Positions 26,763-34,909 of a stretch of DNA of 64,000 bases are shown piece by piece. Under the pieces are notes generated by a model. That model ran no database searches. It was not told the origin of the DNA and saw nothing but the letters and a program-made list of their open reading frames with translations. Position 1 is the first letter of the stretch; the number at the start of each line of letters is the position of its first letter. Made by a program: the position numbers and the translations under genes. This DNA is from Sulfuricurvum sp. (GTDB taxonomy: Bacteria > Campylobacterota > Campylobacteria > Campylobacterales > Sulfurimonadaceae). The DNA is taken from contig NZ_JAQTUH010000001.1 in NCBI RefSeq assembly GCF_028710345.1, positions 310,001 to 374,000 on the forward strand, in the 5' to 3' direction.

Positions 26763-27302
26763 CTATTCATACGGTTCAGAGAGTTTAATGAAACTGTATT
26801 CAAAGGTAAATGAGGCTTGTTTGAGAGCAGAGATATTGAGATAAGGTTTGACATTTTTTCTTATGTACAGAGAGATGAGTGCACCATTTTTTAGCAATGT
26901 CGGATCAAAACAAAAGGTTACTATTTTGTTTTCATAGGAATTTTGGATTAATGCTTCGAGCAGAGTGTTATCCGGTGGTATCATAAGAATGATACCGTGA
27001 ATATTTTTCATAGTTAAGGCCTCTTTTGCCGATACGATTGAGAGGTGAATAGGGTGATCGTTAATCCCATCTGGATAGTGATTTTGAACCATACTGGAAA
27101 AATGTCGAGCAGTTTCTTGATTGGCTGGAGAGGTGACAATGGCAAGATTGATAGAGGATTGTATTCGCTCTTTTGTACCTTTTTCCATGAATAGAATTTT
27201 TGGGAAAAGCTTTGAGCTAATTTGGAGTAACGGTGTATCGTATGACTCTCCCAAAAGGGTCAATGGAATCACCAAGAAGAAAAAGTAAATTAAGTACTTC
27301 AT
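26763..27302 (-). CDS. Periplasmic YfiR-like (DUF4154-like) protein
   Basis: A 179-residue exported protein: MKYLIYFFFLVIPLTLLGES is a clear signal peptide. The core (INLAIVTSPANQETARHF, HGIILMIPPDN) has the fold pattern of periplasmic YfiR-like proteins, and the C-terminal pattern NGALISLYIRKNVKPYLNIS matches the DUF4154 ending, where a conserved GxI...N.AAL..AG occurs. The usual Y-x-KAA-x-LYNF opening is absent, so it is divergent. It overlaps the histidine kinase gene by 4 bp and probably binds the kinase's periplasmic domain. An ABC-type solute-binding fold is the alternative. Confidence 0.5.
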   Translation of the reverse strand: MKYLIYFFFLVIPLTLLGESYDTPLLQISSKLFPKILFMEKGTKERIQSSINLAIVTSPANQETARHFSSMVQNHYPDGINDHPIHLSIVSAKEALTMKNIHGIILMIPPDNTLLEALIQNSYENKIVTFCFDPTLLKNGALISLYIRKNVKPYLNISALKQASFTFEYSFIKLSEPYE

Positions 27303-28726
27303 GAACGATCCAAGGAGAGGCTGATAGTAAAAATTGCCCCTTGAACATTATTGCTAACACTGATGTTTCCCTCAAAATGTTGTTCAATGATTACTTTGGA
27401 CATATACAATCCAATACCGGTTCCCTGTTTTTGAAATTTCGTTGTAAAGTAGGGCTCAAAAATCCGTTTGGAAATATCAGACGGAACACCTCCCCCTGTA
27501 TCAGAGATATCGATGATGAGACGATTTGCTTCACACCGAAGCACAACATCGATTCTTCCTCCGTTTTGGTTGGAATTTGCAACAATAGCGTCTTTGGCAT
27601 TGTTGATAATGTTTAAAATAACTTGCTTGAATTCATTTACAACTCCATAAATTTCTGCACTGCATTCGTTATGTATGGCATAGGTAATTTTGGCATAGTG
27701 GAGTTGTTCACTTAAAAGGTGAAAAATATCGTTAATCGGTTGAGTTGGTTTGAACGTAATTTTCTCTTTATTGAGATTGAAAAAATTTCTAAAATCATCA
27801 ATCGTGTTAGACATAAAGGTGAGATTTGTCGTGATAATATCGCTATTATTTTGAATCTCTGAGTCATTAAGGATACCAAGTTGCCGCTTCATCTCCATAT
27901 TACTCATTGCTAAACCGATAACGTTGAGAGGTTGTCGCCATTGATGGGCAATACTCTCAATCATCTCGCCCATTGCCGCAAGTCTTGATTGATGAATGAG
28001 TAATTGTTCTTTTTGGCGACGTTTTTCCATCTCCGTTTCAATACGCTGTTCAAGCTTTGAATTAATCTCTTCCATTTGGTCTTTATAATTGTCAATAGTC
28101 CCAAGCATTTTATACGTTGATGAAATGATTGTACGGATCTCTTTATTGTTATTGTCGCATTGAAAAGGTTTCGTTGGCTGATCAACAATGTATTCACCCA
28201 TCCAATCGGAAATTTCACTTAAAACAAAAAACTGCTTTCTAAAATAGAGGAATGTAAAGGAAAAAATCAATAACGCAAAAAGTGATATAAGTACCAGTTG
28301 ATCAAAAAGTTTATTTTGTAACTCTTGAGCATGCGTATTGGAGTAGCTGATATAGAGTGTGGCTTGTAACTCTCCTGTAATGGGATCTTTAAGTAGTTCT
28401 GAGAGGGTGATAGAGCCTTTGATTTTTGAATGGGGGGCATATTGTTCAAACAGTGTTTTTTTATGGGTATCCATCAAAGAAATACGAGTGATACTGGGGT
28501 TTTGAAAAAAAGTATGCATAGTTTCATTGAGGAGATTTTGTTGATCAAAACTCAGATAGGTAGAGATAATCGGTTTAAGTGTGTTGGTTACCAATCTAAT
28601 TTTAGAACGCTCTTCTTCGTTGAGTACGGCAGAATTATGTGTATGGATAAAGATAAACATAGGAGCGGTGACTGCAATGTATAGGAGCCAAAAGAAAATA
28701 GCAAACTTAGCAATCAAAGAGTGCAT
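27299..28726 (-). CDS. Membrane sensor histidine kinase with CHASE8-like periplasmic domain
   Basis: About 475 residues from MHSLIAKFAIFF (ATG 28726); the longer frame to 28882 would run through the divergent promoter. Two membrane helices (about 9-30 and 155-175) flank a periplasmic domain with a layout like the CHASE8 domain of YfiN. Then a HAMP-like linker and coiled coil, the phosphorylated His (about residue 262) in IAHQWRQPLN, the N box NIINNAKDAI, and G boxes DTGGGVP and GTGIGLYMSK. No response regulator gene adjoins it. It is co-transcribed with the YfiR-like gene and divergent from a TonB-dependent receptor. Confidence 0.88.
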   Translation of the reverse strand: MHSLIAKFAIFFWLLYIAVTAPMFIFIHTHNSAVLNEEERSKIRLVTNTLKPIISTYLSFDQQNLLNETMHTFFQNPSITRISLMDTHKKTLFEQYAPHSKIKGSITLSELLKDPITGELQATLYISYSNTHAQELQNKLFDQLVLISLFALLIFSFTFLYFRKQFFVLSEISDWMGEYIVDQPTKPFQCDNNNKEIRTIISSTYKMLGTIDNYKDQMEEINSKLEQRIETEMEKRRQKEQLLIHQSRLAAMGEMIESIAHQWRQPLNVIGLAMSNMEMKRQLGILNDSEIQNNSDIITTNLTFMSNTIDDFRNFFNLNKEKITFKPTQPINDIFHLLSEQLHYAKITYAIHNECSAEIYGVVNEFKQVILNIINNAKDAIVANSNQNGGRIDVVLRCEANRLIIDISDTGGGVPSDISKRIFEPYFTTKFQKQGTGIGLYMSKVIIEQHFEGNISVSNNVQGAIFTISLSLDRS

Positions 28727-28796
28727 TATTAAAATCCAATACCAATTAACATTAAATGATGATATATAAGTTATTGTTAATATTTCTTTAAATTTT

Positions 28797-28805
28797 TGGT
28801 ACAAT
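28797..28805 (+). promoter_or_regulatory. Probable extended -10 promoter of the first TonB-receptor gene
   Basis: TGG-TACAAT in the divergent gap 28727-28834 gives an extended -10 box about 30 bp before ATG 28835. The same TTTTTGGTA-n-AAT string occurs before the second TonB-receptor gene (47031). The -35 candidate TTGTTA (28774-28779) is spaced 20 bp, which is long. Confidence 0.4.
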
Positions 28806-28834
28806 TTAACACCATAATAATAATGGAGACTATC

Positions 28835-30892
28835 ATGCAAGGTATTTGGAAAAGTCTGATTGCGTTTTTGGTGCTTACACATGAAGTAGCGGCGGATGAG
28901 AGTGATCTTACCTCTTTATTAGACGAAGTTACCGCTATTGCAACAAAAAGCAAATTAAATATTGACTATCAACCCTCTGTAGTCTCTGTTCTTCATGCAG
29001 ATAAGCTTAAAAAAACAGGTATTCGTAATCTGCATGAAGCGCTAGCTCTTTTACCGGGAATTGAAACGTCTATGCTGCATACCGGATGGAAGCAGGTTAT
29101 CGTACGGGGGATTTATAATCCTGATACTTTCGTATTTGACAAATACAAACTCTATATCGATGGGGTAGATGTTGGTAGTGATCTCTACAGCACCAGCTAC
29201 TATTATCTTGATTTTCCGATAGAACTGATTGATCGTATTGAAGTGTTGCGCGGGTCAGCCTCAACAGTTTACGGTCCAGGAGCCTTTAGTGCGGCTATTA
29301 ATGTCATAACGATTAGTTCTCAGCCGGAGGAAAACGACAAAGTTTTTGGTTCAATCGGCACTTATGGCTATACTAAAGGGGGATTTGTACAACATCTCAA
29401 CAGTGGGGATTGGTCACTCGGAATTGATGGCTATCATCAACACAGCAATAAAACTTTAGAAGCAGGTCCAGAATTTAAAGCGAATAGTGAAACTGCTTAT
29501 ATGCGTTCGGATTATAATAGTTTGGAAAATTTTGAGGATTATTCTATCGGTATAACGGCGAAACATGATGATTGGACGTTGATTGCACGATACAAATCGG
29601 AAATTACGGATAACTTTTATGGGTTAAACGAAGAGCTCGAACCGGTTACTACCGGATATCAGCATAATAAAAGCGGTATCGTTGAATTGCAAAACAATTA
29701 TTCACTGGCTCGTGATGTAGATTTGGAATCAAAAATCGGGTTCAACTATTATGCATTTACTTTTGATTCTACACTGTATCAAAATTATAACAATAGTGGG
29801 CTAACTATACGGATGAACCCGACGTTTGAGCAGTTAAATACTAATGTTGAGATGAATCTTAGAGGAAAAAATATCGATGATAATGAATGGATGATTGGTC
29901 TTAATGCTCGAAAAATTAATACGATTAAAAATGTTTTTGGGACAACCTATAGAGATCAAAACGATGGCGGTCCTATCGTTATGGGGTCAATGGAGTATTT
30001 GGATGGTCAGTATGGCTTAATTTCGGGAGATAATGATCAGTGGGTAAAATCGCTCTATGCGCAAGAGATATATTCACTCAATGACGCTTGGGATATTTCG
30101 GCTAATCTACGATTGGACAGTTATGCACTCTTTGGTGATATGGTAAGTTATCGTGTGGGGAGTGTTTATCGATTCGATGATAATAATATTTTTAAAGGAG
30201 TTTTTGGACGTTCGTATCGTGCACCTTCATACGTAGAAGCTTTTCAGACATCTCAAAAAGGGTTTAAAACGGGGAATCCAAATGTAAAACCAGAATCGAT
30301 TGATACCTATGAACTAGCGTACACCTACAAAAATAAAGAGTTTATCTTTCGAACCAATGTTTTTTATTCGATTTTACATGATGTGATTGATAGTATTCAA
30401 AATGAACCTGAGGCGTTTATAGGTGATTATGCAAATCATCGACAGCGAAATGAAAAAGGGTTAGAGATGGAGCTAACCCGCTCTTTTAATAATGGTTCTG
30501 AACTGATGGGCAATTTTTCGTATGTTACAACAGAATATTTTTCGCCAGATTATAGTACTCCTATTGAATATCAAAGCCCAGAGATTTCAGAAGTGATGAT
30601 TAAAGGATATTACCTATATCCACTGAATGAGCAGTTTGGGCTTAATACGGCATGGTATTATAATGGTCCAAAACGTGGATATATACGTGAAAGTGGCAAT
30701 ACTCAGACCTACGGTTCGACAATGGTGGTAGATGAGACATTGTCGTATCATCTCGATGATTTGTCAATGATTACGGTAAGTGTGAAAAATCTTTTTAATG
30801 AAGCGGTTATTTATCCTTCATACAGTGCTAAACATGATGGTATACTCAGAGAAGGTCGAAATTGGTTAGTGACTTATGAAAAACAATTTTAA
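28835..30892 (+). CDS. TonB-dependent outer membrane receptor
   Basis: About 685 residues. An N-terminal signal segment (GIWKSLIAFLVLTHEVAA) is followed by the plug domain: SVVSVLHADKLKKTGIRNLHEALALLPGIE, then YIDGVDVG, and ELIDRIEVLRGSASTVYGPGA. The C-terminal beta-barrel has FRAPSYVEAF-type repeats (here GRSYRAPSYVEAF) and ends with an aromatic Phe. It would import an iron chelate or similar large ligand. Start ATG 28835 has GGAG 6 nt upstream; earlier in-frame ATGs at 28823 and a GTG-type extension are unlikely. The gene is divergent from the kinase/YfiR-like operon, suggesting a ligand-sensing module. Confidence 0.93.
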   Translation: MQGIWKSLIAFLVLTHEVAADESDLTSLLDEVTAIATKSKLNIDYQPSVVSVLHADKLKKTGIRNLHEALALLPGIETSMLHTGWKQVIVRGIYNPDTFVFDKYKLYIDGVDVGSDLYSTSYYYLDFPIELIDRIEVLRGSASTVYGPGAFSAAINVITISSQPEENDKVFGSIGTYGYTKGGFVQHLNSGDWSLGIDGYHQHSNKTLEAGPEFKANSETAYMRSDYNSLENFEDYSIGITAKHDDWTLIARYKSEITDNFYGLNEELEPVTTGYQHNKSGIVELQNNYSLARDVDLESKIGFNYYAFTFDSTLYQNYNNSGLTIRMNPTFEQLNTNVEMNLRGKNIDDNEWMIGLNARKINTIKNVFGTTYRDQNDGGPIVMGSMEYLDGQYGLISGDNDQWVKSLYAQEIYSLNDAWDISANLRLDSYALFGDMVSYRVGSVYRFDDNNIFKGVFGRSYRAPSYVEAFQTSQKGFKTGNPNVKPESIDTYELAYTYKNKEFIFRTNVFYSILHDVIDSIQNEPEAFIGDYANHRQRNEKGLEMELTRSFNNGSELMGNFSYVTTEYFSPDYSTPIEYQSPEISEVMIKGYYLYPLNEQFGLNTAWYYNGPKRGYIRESGNTQTYGSTMVVDETLSYHLDDLSMITVSVKNLFNEAVIYPSYSAKHDGILREGRNWLVTYEKQF

Positions 30893-30915
30893 AATGATGG
30901 TGTATATATGAGGGG

Positions 30916-30990
30916 TGGCTCCGAATACTGGATTCGAACCAGTGACCAAGTGATTAACAGTCACCTACTCTACCGCTGAGCTAATTCGGA
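30916..30990 (-). tRNA. tRNA-Asn (GTT), copy 2
   Basis: The reverse strand folds as a full cloverleaf: acceptor TCCGAAT pairs with ATTCGGA, D-arm AGCTCAGCGGTAGAGT, anticodon loop CTGTTAATC with GTT, and T-arm GGTTCGAATCC. The CCA end is encoded. It is identical to the copy at 31017-31091, 26 bp upstream, and probably shares its promoter. Confidence 0.97.
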
Positions 30991-31016
30991 ATAAAACAAT
31001 GAAGAAATCTTAAAAA

Positions 31017-31091
31017 TGGCTCCGAATACTGGATTCGAACCAGTGACCAAGTGATTAACAGTCACCTACTCTACCGCTGAGCTAATTCGGA
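31017..31091 (-). tRNA. tRNA-Asn (GTT), copy 1
   Basis: Same 75-nt sequence as the downstream copy, with GTT anticodon and encoded CCA. It lies 10 nt downstream of the predicted transcription start of a consensus promoter (31108-31136). The two copies are separated by 26 bp of AT-rich spacer and are probably cut from one transcript. Confidence 0.97.
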
Positions 31092-31107
31092 ATCTTTAAG
31101 AGGCGCA

Positions 31108-31136
31108 ATTATACGCTATGTTGCGTTGGATGTCAA
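31108..31136 (-). promoter_or_regulatory. Consensus sigma-70 promoter for tandem tRNA-Asn genes
   Basis: On the minus strand TTGACA (31136-31131), a 17-bp spacer, and TATAAT (31113-31108) form a perfect consensus promoter. Predicted start is near 31101, ten bases before the first tRNA. It is the strongest promoter match seen in the window. Confidence 0.9.
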
Positions 31137-31147
31137 TAAAAAAGGGG

Positions 31148-32086
31148 TTATTTAGAGCGTTTTCGATGAATATTTGCAGTTGGGATAAAAAAAATGATAT
31201 TTGAGCGTTCGATTTGAGTAATTTTACCGTGGCTGAGCAAGTTTTCGAAGCGTGTTTTGGACTCAGTATCGAAAAGGGCATTGATATCATCTATACTCAG
31301 CGGACGTTTATCGAGGGTAGTAAGGATCTCGTGATCACTGTACATGCTTGGTGTCGCTGAAGCATGGGTGCGTGAAACGATATGGATTGGTAACTCAGGA
31401 TCAAAATGGTGTGCGATGGTGTATAACGCTTCAAAACTTAATCCTTGCACTGCATACGCAGGAGGACGATCAATCGTACCGATATCGATACGGTTGCAGT
31501 GAATTTTGTCGAGAATACGGTTTAATGCATCTACTTCTGTGTCAGAGTCATTAACCCCTTTGACAAACAATATCTCTAAAAAAAGTTTTCCCGTATAGAC
31601 GTTGGAAAAGCGGGTGATACTCTCTATAATGGTGCTGATTTCAATCCCTTCTGCGGGGCGATCAATCTTTTTAAAGGTTTCGGGAGTCGCCGCATCGAGG
31701 GAGAGTTTCACCTGATCGATTTTTAAAAGGGTGTTAAATACCGTAGGATCACTTAAGCAGGCACTGTTGGAGAGAATCAAGGTCTGGACGGCACCTTTGA
31801 TCATATCAATCTGTTCTACAAGAGTGTCCAAATAAGGATACATCGTGGGCTCACCGTTTGCAGTGATCGTGATTACATCGATGTTAGAGTGTTTTATTAA
31901 AGACTCTTTTAAATCGGTAATGATTGTCTCTATGGGAGTGACGGTATGCTGATATGCCATGGCAGGTGCAGGGGCAAGCTCGCAGTAGAGACAATCAAAG
32001 TTGCATTGTTTGTCAGAACTGGAAAGGTCGATCCCTAATGACGCACCGAAACGGCGTGAAAAGACGGGACCGAAAATAGTGGACAT
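31148..32086 (-). CDS. Radical SAM protein (COG0731-type Fe-S oxidoreductase)
   Basis: A 312-residue radical SAM protein. The CNFDCLYC motif (Cx3Cx2C) binds the [4Fe-4S] cluster that cleaves S-adenosylmethionine. It is preceded by FGPVFSRRFGASLGIDLS, the usual lead-in of the COG0731 group. ITANGEPTMYP is the SAM-binding GGE-like motif, and LFVKGVND lies further on. The C-terminal 80 residues look like a winged-helix or small-domain extension (LDKRPLSIDDINALF). Its substrate is unknown; wyosine synthase TYW1 is a distant relative in the superfamily. Not an operon with the tRNAs; a repeat lies in the gap to hemE. Confidence 0.82.
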   Translation of the reverse strand: MSTIFGPVFSRRFGASLGIDLSSSDKQCNFDCLYCELAPAPAMAYQHTVTPIETIITDLKESLIKHSNIDVITITANGEPTMYPYLDTLVEQIDMIKGAVQTLILSNSACLSDPTVFNTLLKIDQVKLSLDAATPETFKKIDRPAEGIEISTIIESITRFSNVYTGKLFLEILFVKGVNDSDTEVDALNRILDKIHCNRIDIGTIDRPPAYAVQGLSFEALYTIAHHFDPELPIHIVSRTHASATPSMYSDHEILTTLDKRPLSIDDINALFDTESKTRFENLLSHGKITQIERSNIIFFIPTANIHRKRSK

Positions 32087-32099
32087 GGTTAGAAAAATC

Positions 32100-32173
32100 C
32101 GTCATCCTCGGGCTTGACCCGGGGATCCATATTAAAAAACGATAGCTGGATTCCCGCCTTCGCGGGAATGACG
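32100..32173. repeat. Intergenic palindromic repeat, CGTCAT...ATGACG
   Basis: A 74-bp element in the gap between hemE and the radical SAM gene. It has CGTCAT/ATGACG ends and two internal hairpins (GGATCC-CGGG type, and TTCCCGC-CTTC-GCGGGAA). A related shorter element lies at 34851-34903. Such GTCAT-bounded repeats are dispersed in many proteobacterial genomes. Confidence 0.7.
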
Positions 32174-32183
32174 AAAAGTTTAA

Positions 32184-33224
32184 TCACTTTTTACTCACGC
32201 GTTGGCATTCACGAACGAAGTGTTGCGCGTTCTCAACCGGAACATCGGGGAGAATCCCGTGACCGAGGTTGAAGATATGGCGATGTCCACCCATAATCTC
32301 TTGGATCGCTTCGACACACACGGTCGTTTGCTCTTTAGAGTATAGGCGGCACGGTTCCATATTTCCTTGGAGGACGTAGCGATCCCCAAGTTTTTCTTTC
32401 GCCAATGCCATTGGAGTGCTCCAGTCAACTCCGAATACGTCGAAATTTCCGTACACTTTATCTAAAAAGGCAGGAATCCCTTTTGGGAACATAATAACGG
32501 GGACATGAGGGTATTTTTCTTTTAAATACTCAGCGATTTCGACCATATAGCTCCACGAGAACTCATCGTATTTGCTTGGCTCAATAGCGGCTGCCCAACT
32601 GTCGAAGATTTGGACAACATCAATCCCTGATTGAATCTGTTTTTCCATGTAAAATTTGACCACTTCGGTCACTTTACGGAGGATTTTATGGAGAAGTTCA
32701 GGATTTGAGTACATCATTTTTTTGCAGATGTTATAAGTTTTTGTCCCTTGCCCCTCGATCATGTAGGTAGCCAATGTCCACGGTGCTCCCGTAAAACCGA
32801 TAAGGGCTTTGTTGTCGTCACGCGCATCAAGCTGTGTACGCAAAATCTTGATCGTTTCATATACATAGGTAAGTTTAGAGGCAGCTTCTTCTCCGCCGAT
32901 GAGCGCATCCAAATCTTCTTCAGATGCGATGGGAGAATCAAAAACGGGACCTTCACCTTTGATGAAATCGAGTTTCATCCCCATCTCATTTGGGACAACC
33001 AAGATATCACTGAACAAAATCGCCGCGTCAACACCGACAAGATCGACAGGTTGAATGGTCACTTCTGCCGCCATATCGGGTGCATGACAAAGGTTAAGGA
33101 AATTTCCGGCACGTTTGCGCACTTCCATATACTCAGGGAGGTAACGTCCCGCTTGGCGCATCATCCAAACAGGGGTGTAAGGGGTCTCTTTACCGAAACA
33201 TGCATCGACGAATATTTTACTCAT
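32184..33224 (-). CDS. hemE: Uroporphyrinogen decarboxylase
   Basis: Decarboxylates uroporphyrinogen III to coproporphyrinogen III in heme synthesis. 346 residues from [26 protein letters not shown] is the diagnostic N-terminal motif holding the substrate-binding Arg; [12 protein letters not shown] and [16 protein letters not shown], plus [12 protein letters not shown] and GNMEP, complete the family pattern. ATG 33224 is chosen over the in-frame TTG 33233. It overlaps the UPF0114 gene by 8 bp, so the two are coupled. Confidence 0.96.
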   Translation of the reverse strand: MSKIFVDACFGKETPYTPVWMMRQAGRYLPEYMEVRKRAGNFLNLCHAPDMAAEVTIQPVDLVGVDAAILFSDILVVPNEMGMKLDFIKGEGPVFDSPIASEEDLDALIGGEEAASKLTYVYETIKILRTQLDARDDNKALIGFTGAPWTLATYMIEGQGTKTYNICKKMMYSNPELLHKILRKVTEVVKFYMEKQIQSGIDVVQIFDSWAAAIEPSKYDEFSWSYMVEIAEYLKEKYPHVPVIMFPKGIPAFLDKVYGNFDVFGVDWSTPMALAKEKLGDRYVLQGNMEPCRLYSKEQTTVCVEAIQEIMGGHRHIFNLGHGILPDVPVENAQHFVRECQRVSKK

Positions 33225-33741
33225 GGTGACCAACTTTACTCAGGAAATAAAGACCGACAGAAACGGCCGTGATGGAGAGAGCAAGATAAAATAACTCTAA
33301 TGCTCCATTAAACTCTGTACGTCCAACTTTTTGAAAAAAACCGACGACGAGAACCATAACGATAACTTTTGAGATTTTATCTTTGAGTTGATCGAGGGAA
33401 TGGACAGCGAGGAGTTGATTCTCTTTTCCGTGTTCATCTTTGGCAGGATCGATATCGGAGATAAAGAGCTCGTATAAACCGAAAGAGAAAATAATCATTA
33501 CAACACCGATAAGGTATAGATCAACCGCACCGATAATCCCCCCGATGACATCTTCGTGAAAATGTTCTGGATGTCCTTGTGTGAGGTAGGAATTAAGAAC
33601 GTATGATGCTGTATGATAGATATCAAAACTGGCAATTGTAAAGAGCAAGATTGCACCGAGCAAGCCAAAGACGACTGCTAAAACAATGATGAATCGTGAA
33701 CTCCATAAGCCGTGTTCAAATAGGTTTTCGATGAAATTCAT
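33217..33741 (-). CDS. UPF0114 (YqhA-type) membrane protein
   Basis: A 174-residue integral membrane protein with about four helices, beginning [25 protein letters not shown] as in the UPF0114 family. Conserved [22 protein letters not shown] sits in the centre. No function is established. ATG 33741 has AGGAG 7 nt upstream on the minus strand, better than the in-frame start at 33768. It lies between asd (2-bp gap) and hemE (overlap), so all three are one transcript. Confidence 0.8.
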   Translation of the reverse strand: MNFIENLFEHGLWSSRFIIVLAVVFGLLGAILLFTIASFDIYHTASYVLNSYLTQGHPEHFHEDVIGGIIGAVDLYLIGVVMIIFSFGLYELFISDIDPAKDEHGKENQLLAVHSLDQLKDKISKVIVMVLVVGFFQKVGRTEFNGALELFYLALSITAVSVGLYFLSKVGHHE

Positions 33742-33743
33742 CA

Positions 33744-34772
33744 CTATTCTCCTTGCATCTCTACCCATTTTTGGGCGATGCGGACGGCATTGGTTGCCGC
33801 ACCAACACGGAGATTATCGGCAACCACCCACATGTGTAAAACATTATCACGGGTTAAATCGCGGCGAATACGTCCGACAAACGTCTCATTTTGATCTATA
33901 CAAAGAGAAGGCATTGGATAAACACTCTCATACGGATTATCAAGGACGATGATATTGGGTGCTTTACTCAATAATTCACGTGCTTCATCAGCATCAACAG
34001 CCCCATCAAAAGTGAGAGTAAGGGTTTCTGCATGACCGCGAAGGGTTGGGATACGGACACACGTGGCACTTACTTCAATATCTTTGTGCATAATTTTTTG
34101 GGTCTCATTCACCATTTTGAGCTCTTCTTTGGTGTAGCCACTATCGGTAAATGAATCGATTTGAGGGATAGCATTCAGAGCAATGCGATGAGGGAATTTT
34201 TTTGGTTCTGCATCATCGAGTTTAAATGCAAAAAAGGCTTGCATTTGCTCAACCAACTCTTCCATTGCCGTTTTACCCGCACCGGAAGTCGCTTGATAAG
34301 TGCTGACATCGATACGTTGCAAATCATACGCATCATCGAGAGGCTTAAGTGCTTGCACCATTTGGATGGTGGAACAGTTAGGATTGGCGATGATACCGGT
34401 ATTTTTCCATTGAGCAATGTCTTCAGGATTGACTTCAGGAACGACGAGAGGGACATCTTCAACCATACGAAAATGGCTGGTATTATCGATAACAACAGCA
34501 CCCGCAGCAGCTGCATAAGGGGCAAATTCTGCTGATACACTACCACCGGCACTAAAGAGAGCAATTTCGATATGTTCTTCATCGAAGATAGTAGGGGTAA
34601 GTTCTTGGATAGGGAGCTCTTCGTCATTAAATGTGACGGTTTTCCCAACACTTCGAGCGCTGGCAAGGGGGATTAAGTTAGCAAGAGGGAAATCAATCTC
34701 TTCCAAAACACGTAAAATTTCTTCTCCGACAGCACCATTGGCACCGACAACGGCAACATTATAACGTTTCAT
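33744..34772 (-). CDS. asd: Aspartate-semialdehyde dehydrogenase
   Basis: Reduces aspartyl phosphate to aspartate semialdehyde, for lysine/DAP, threonine and methionine. 342 residues: VAVVGANGAVGEEIL NADP loop, SAGGSVS, ANPNCSTIQM with the catalytic Cys (about residue 130), TSGAGKTAMEEL, and RIPTLRGHAETL with the catalytic His. The neighbourhood flgR-asd follows the gene order of C. jejuni. A TATAAT box lies at 34808-34813. Confidence 0.96.
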   Translation of the reverse strand: MKRYNVAVVGANGAVGEEILRVLEEIDFPLANLIPLASARSVGKTVTFNDEELPIQELTPTIFDEEHIEIALFSAGGSVSAEFAPYAAAAGAVVIDNTSHFRMVEDVPLVVPEVNPEDIAQWKNTGIIANPNCSTIQMVQALKPLDDAYDLQRIDVSTYQATSGAGKTAMEELVEQMQAFFAFKLDDAEPKKFPHRIALNAIPQIDSFTDSGYTKEELKMVNETQKIMHKDIEVSATCVRIPTLRGHAETLTLTFDGAVDADEARELLSKAPNIIVLDNPYESVYPMPSLCIDQNETFVGRIRRDLTRDNVLHMWVVADNLRVGAATNAVRIAQKWVEMQGE

Positions 34773-34807
34773 TCGTATGTTCCTAAAAAGGGTGTATTAT
34801 TGGCGCG

Positions 34808-34813
34808 ATTATA
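34808..34813 (-). promoter_or_regulatory. Probable -10 box of the asd operon
   Basis: TATAAT on the minus strand, about 35 bp before the asd ATG (34772). No clear -35 hexamer is visible. It is 38 bp from the repeat element. Confidence 0.55.
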
Positions 34814-34850
34814 GCGAAAGAGGGCTTGGAATAAACTGTATTAAATTGTT

Positions 34851-34903
34851 GTCATCCTGAACTTGATTCAGGATCTGAGATTGCGGATCAAGCCCGCAAT
34901 GAC
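34851..34903. repeat. Intergenic palindromic repeat, GTCAT...ATGAC
   Basis: A 53-bp element between asd and flgR with GTCAT/ATGAC ends and two hairpins (ATCCTGAA-CTTGA-TTCAGGAT and ATTGCGG-ATCAAG-CCCGCAAT). It shares the GTCATCCT start and the ATGAC end with the 32100-32173 element, with stem bases changed in pairs. Confidence 0.7.
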
Positions 34904-34909
34904 GGAGGG

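Noticed and set aside
30916-31091. Direct repeat resembling a CRISPR pair
   Set aside because: The repeated unit folds as tRNA-Asn and there are only two copies; no CRISPR array or cas gene is present.
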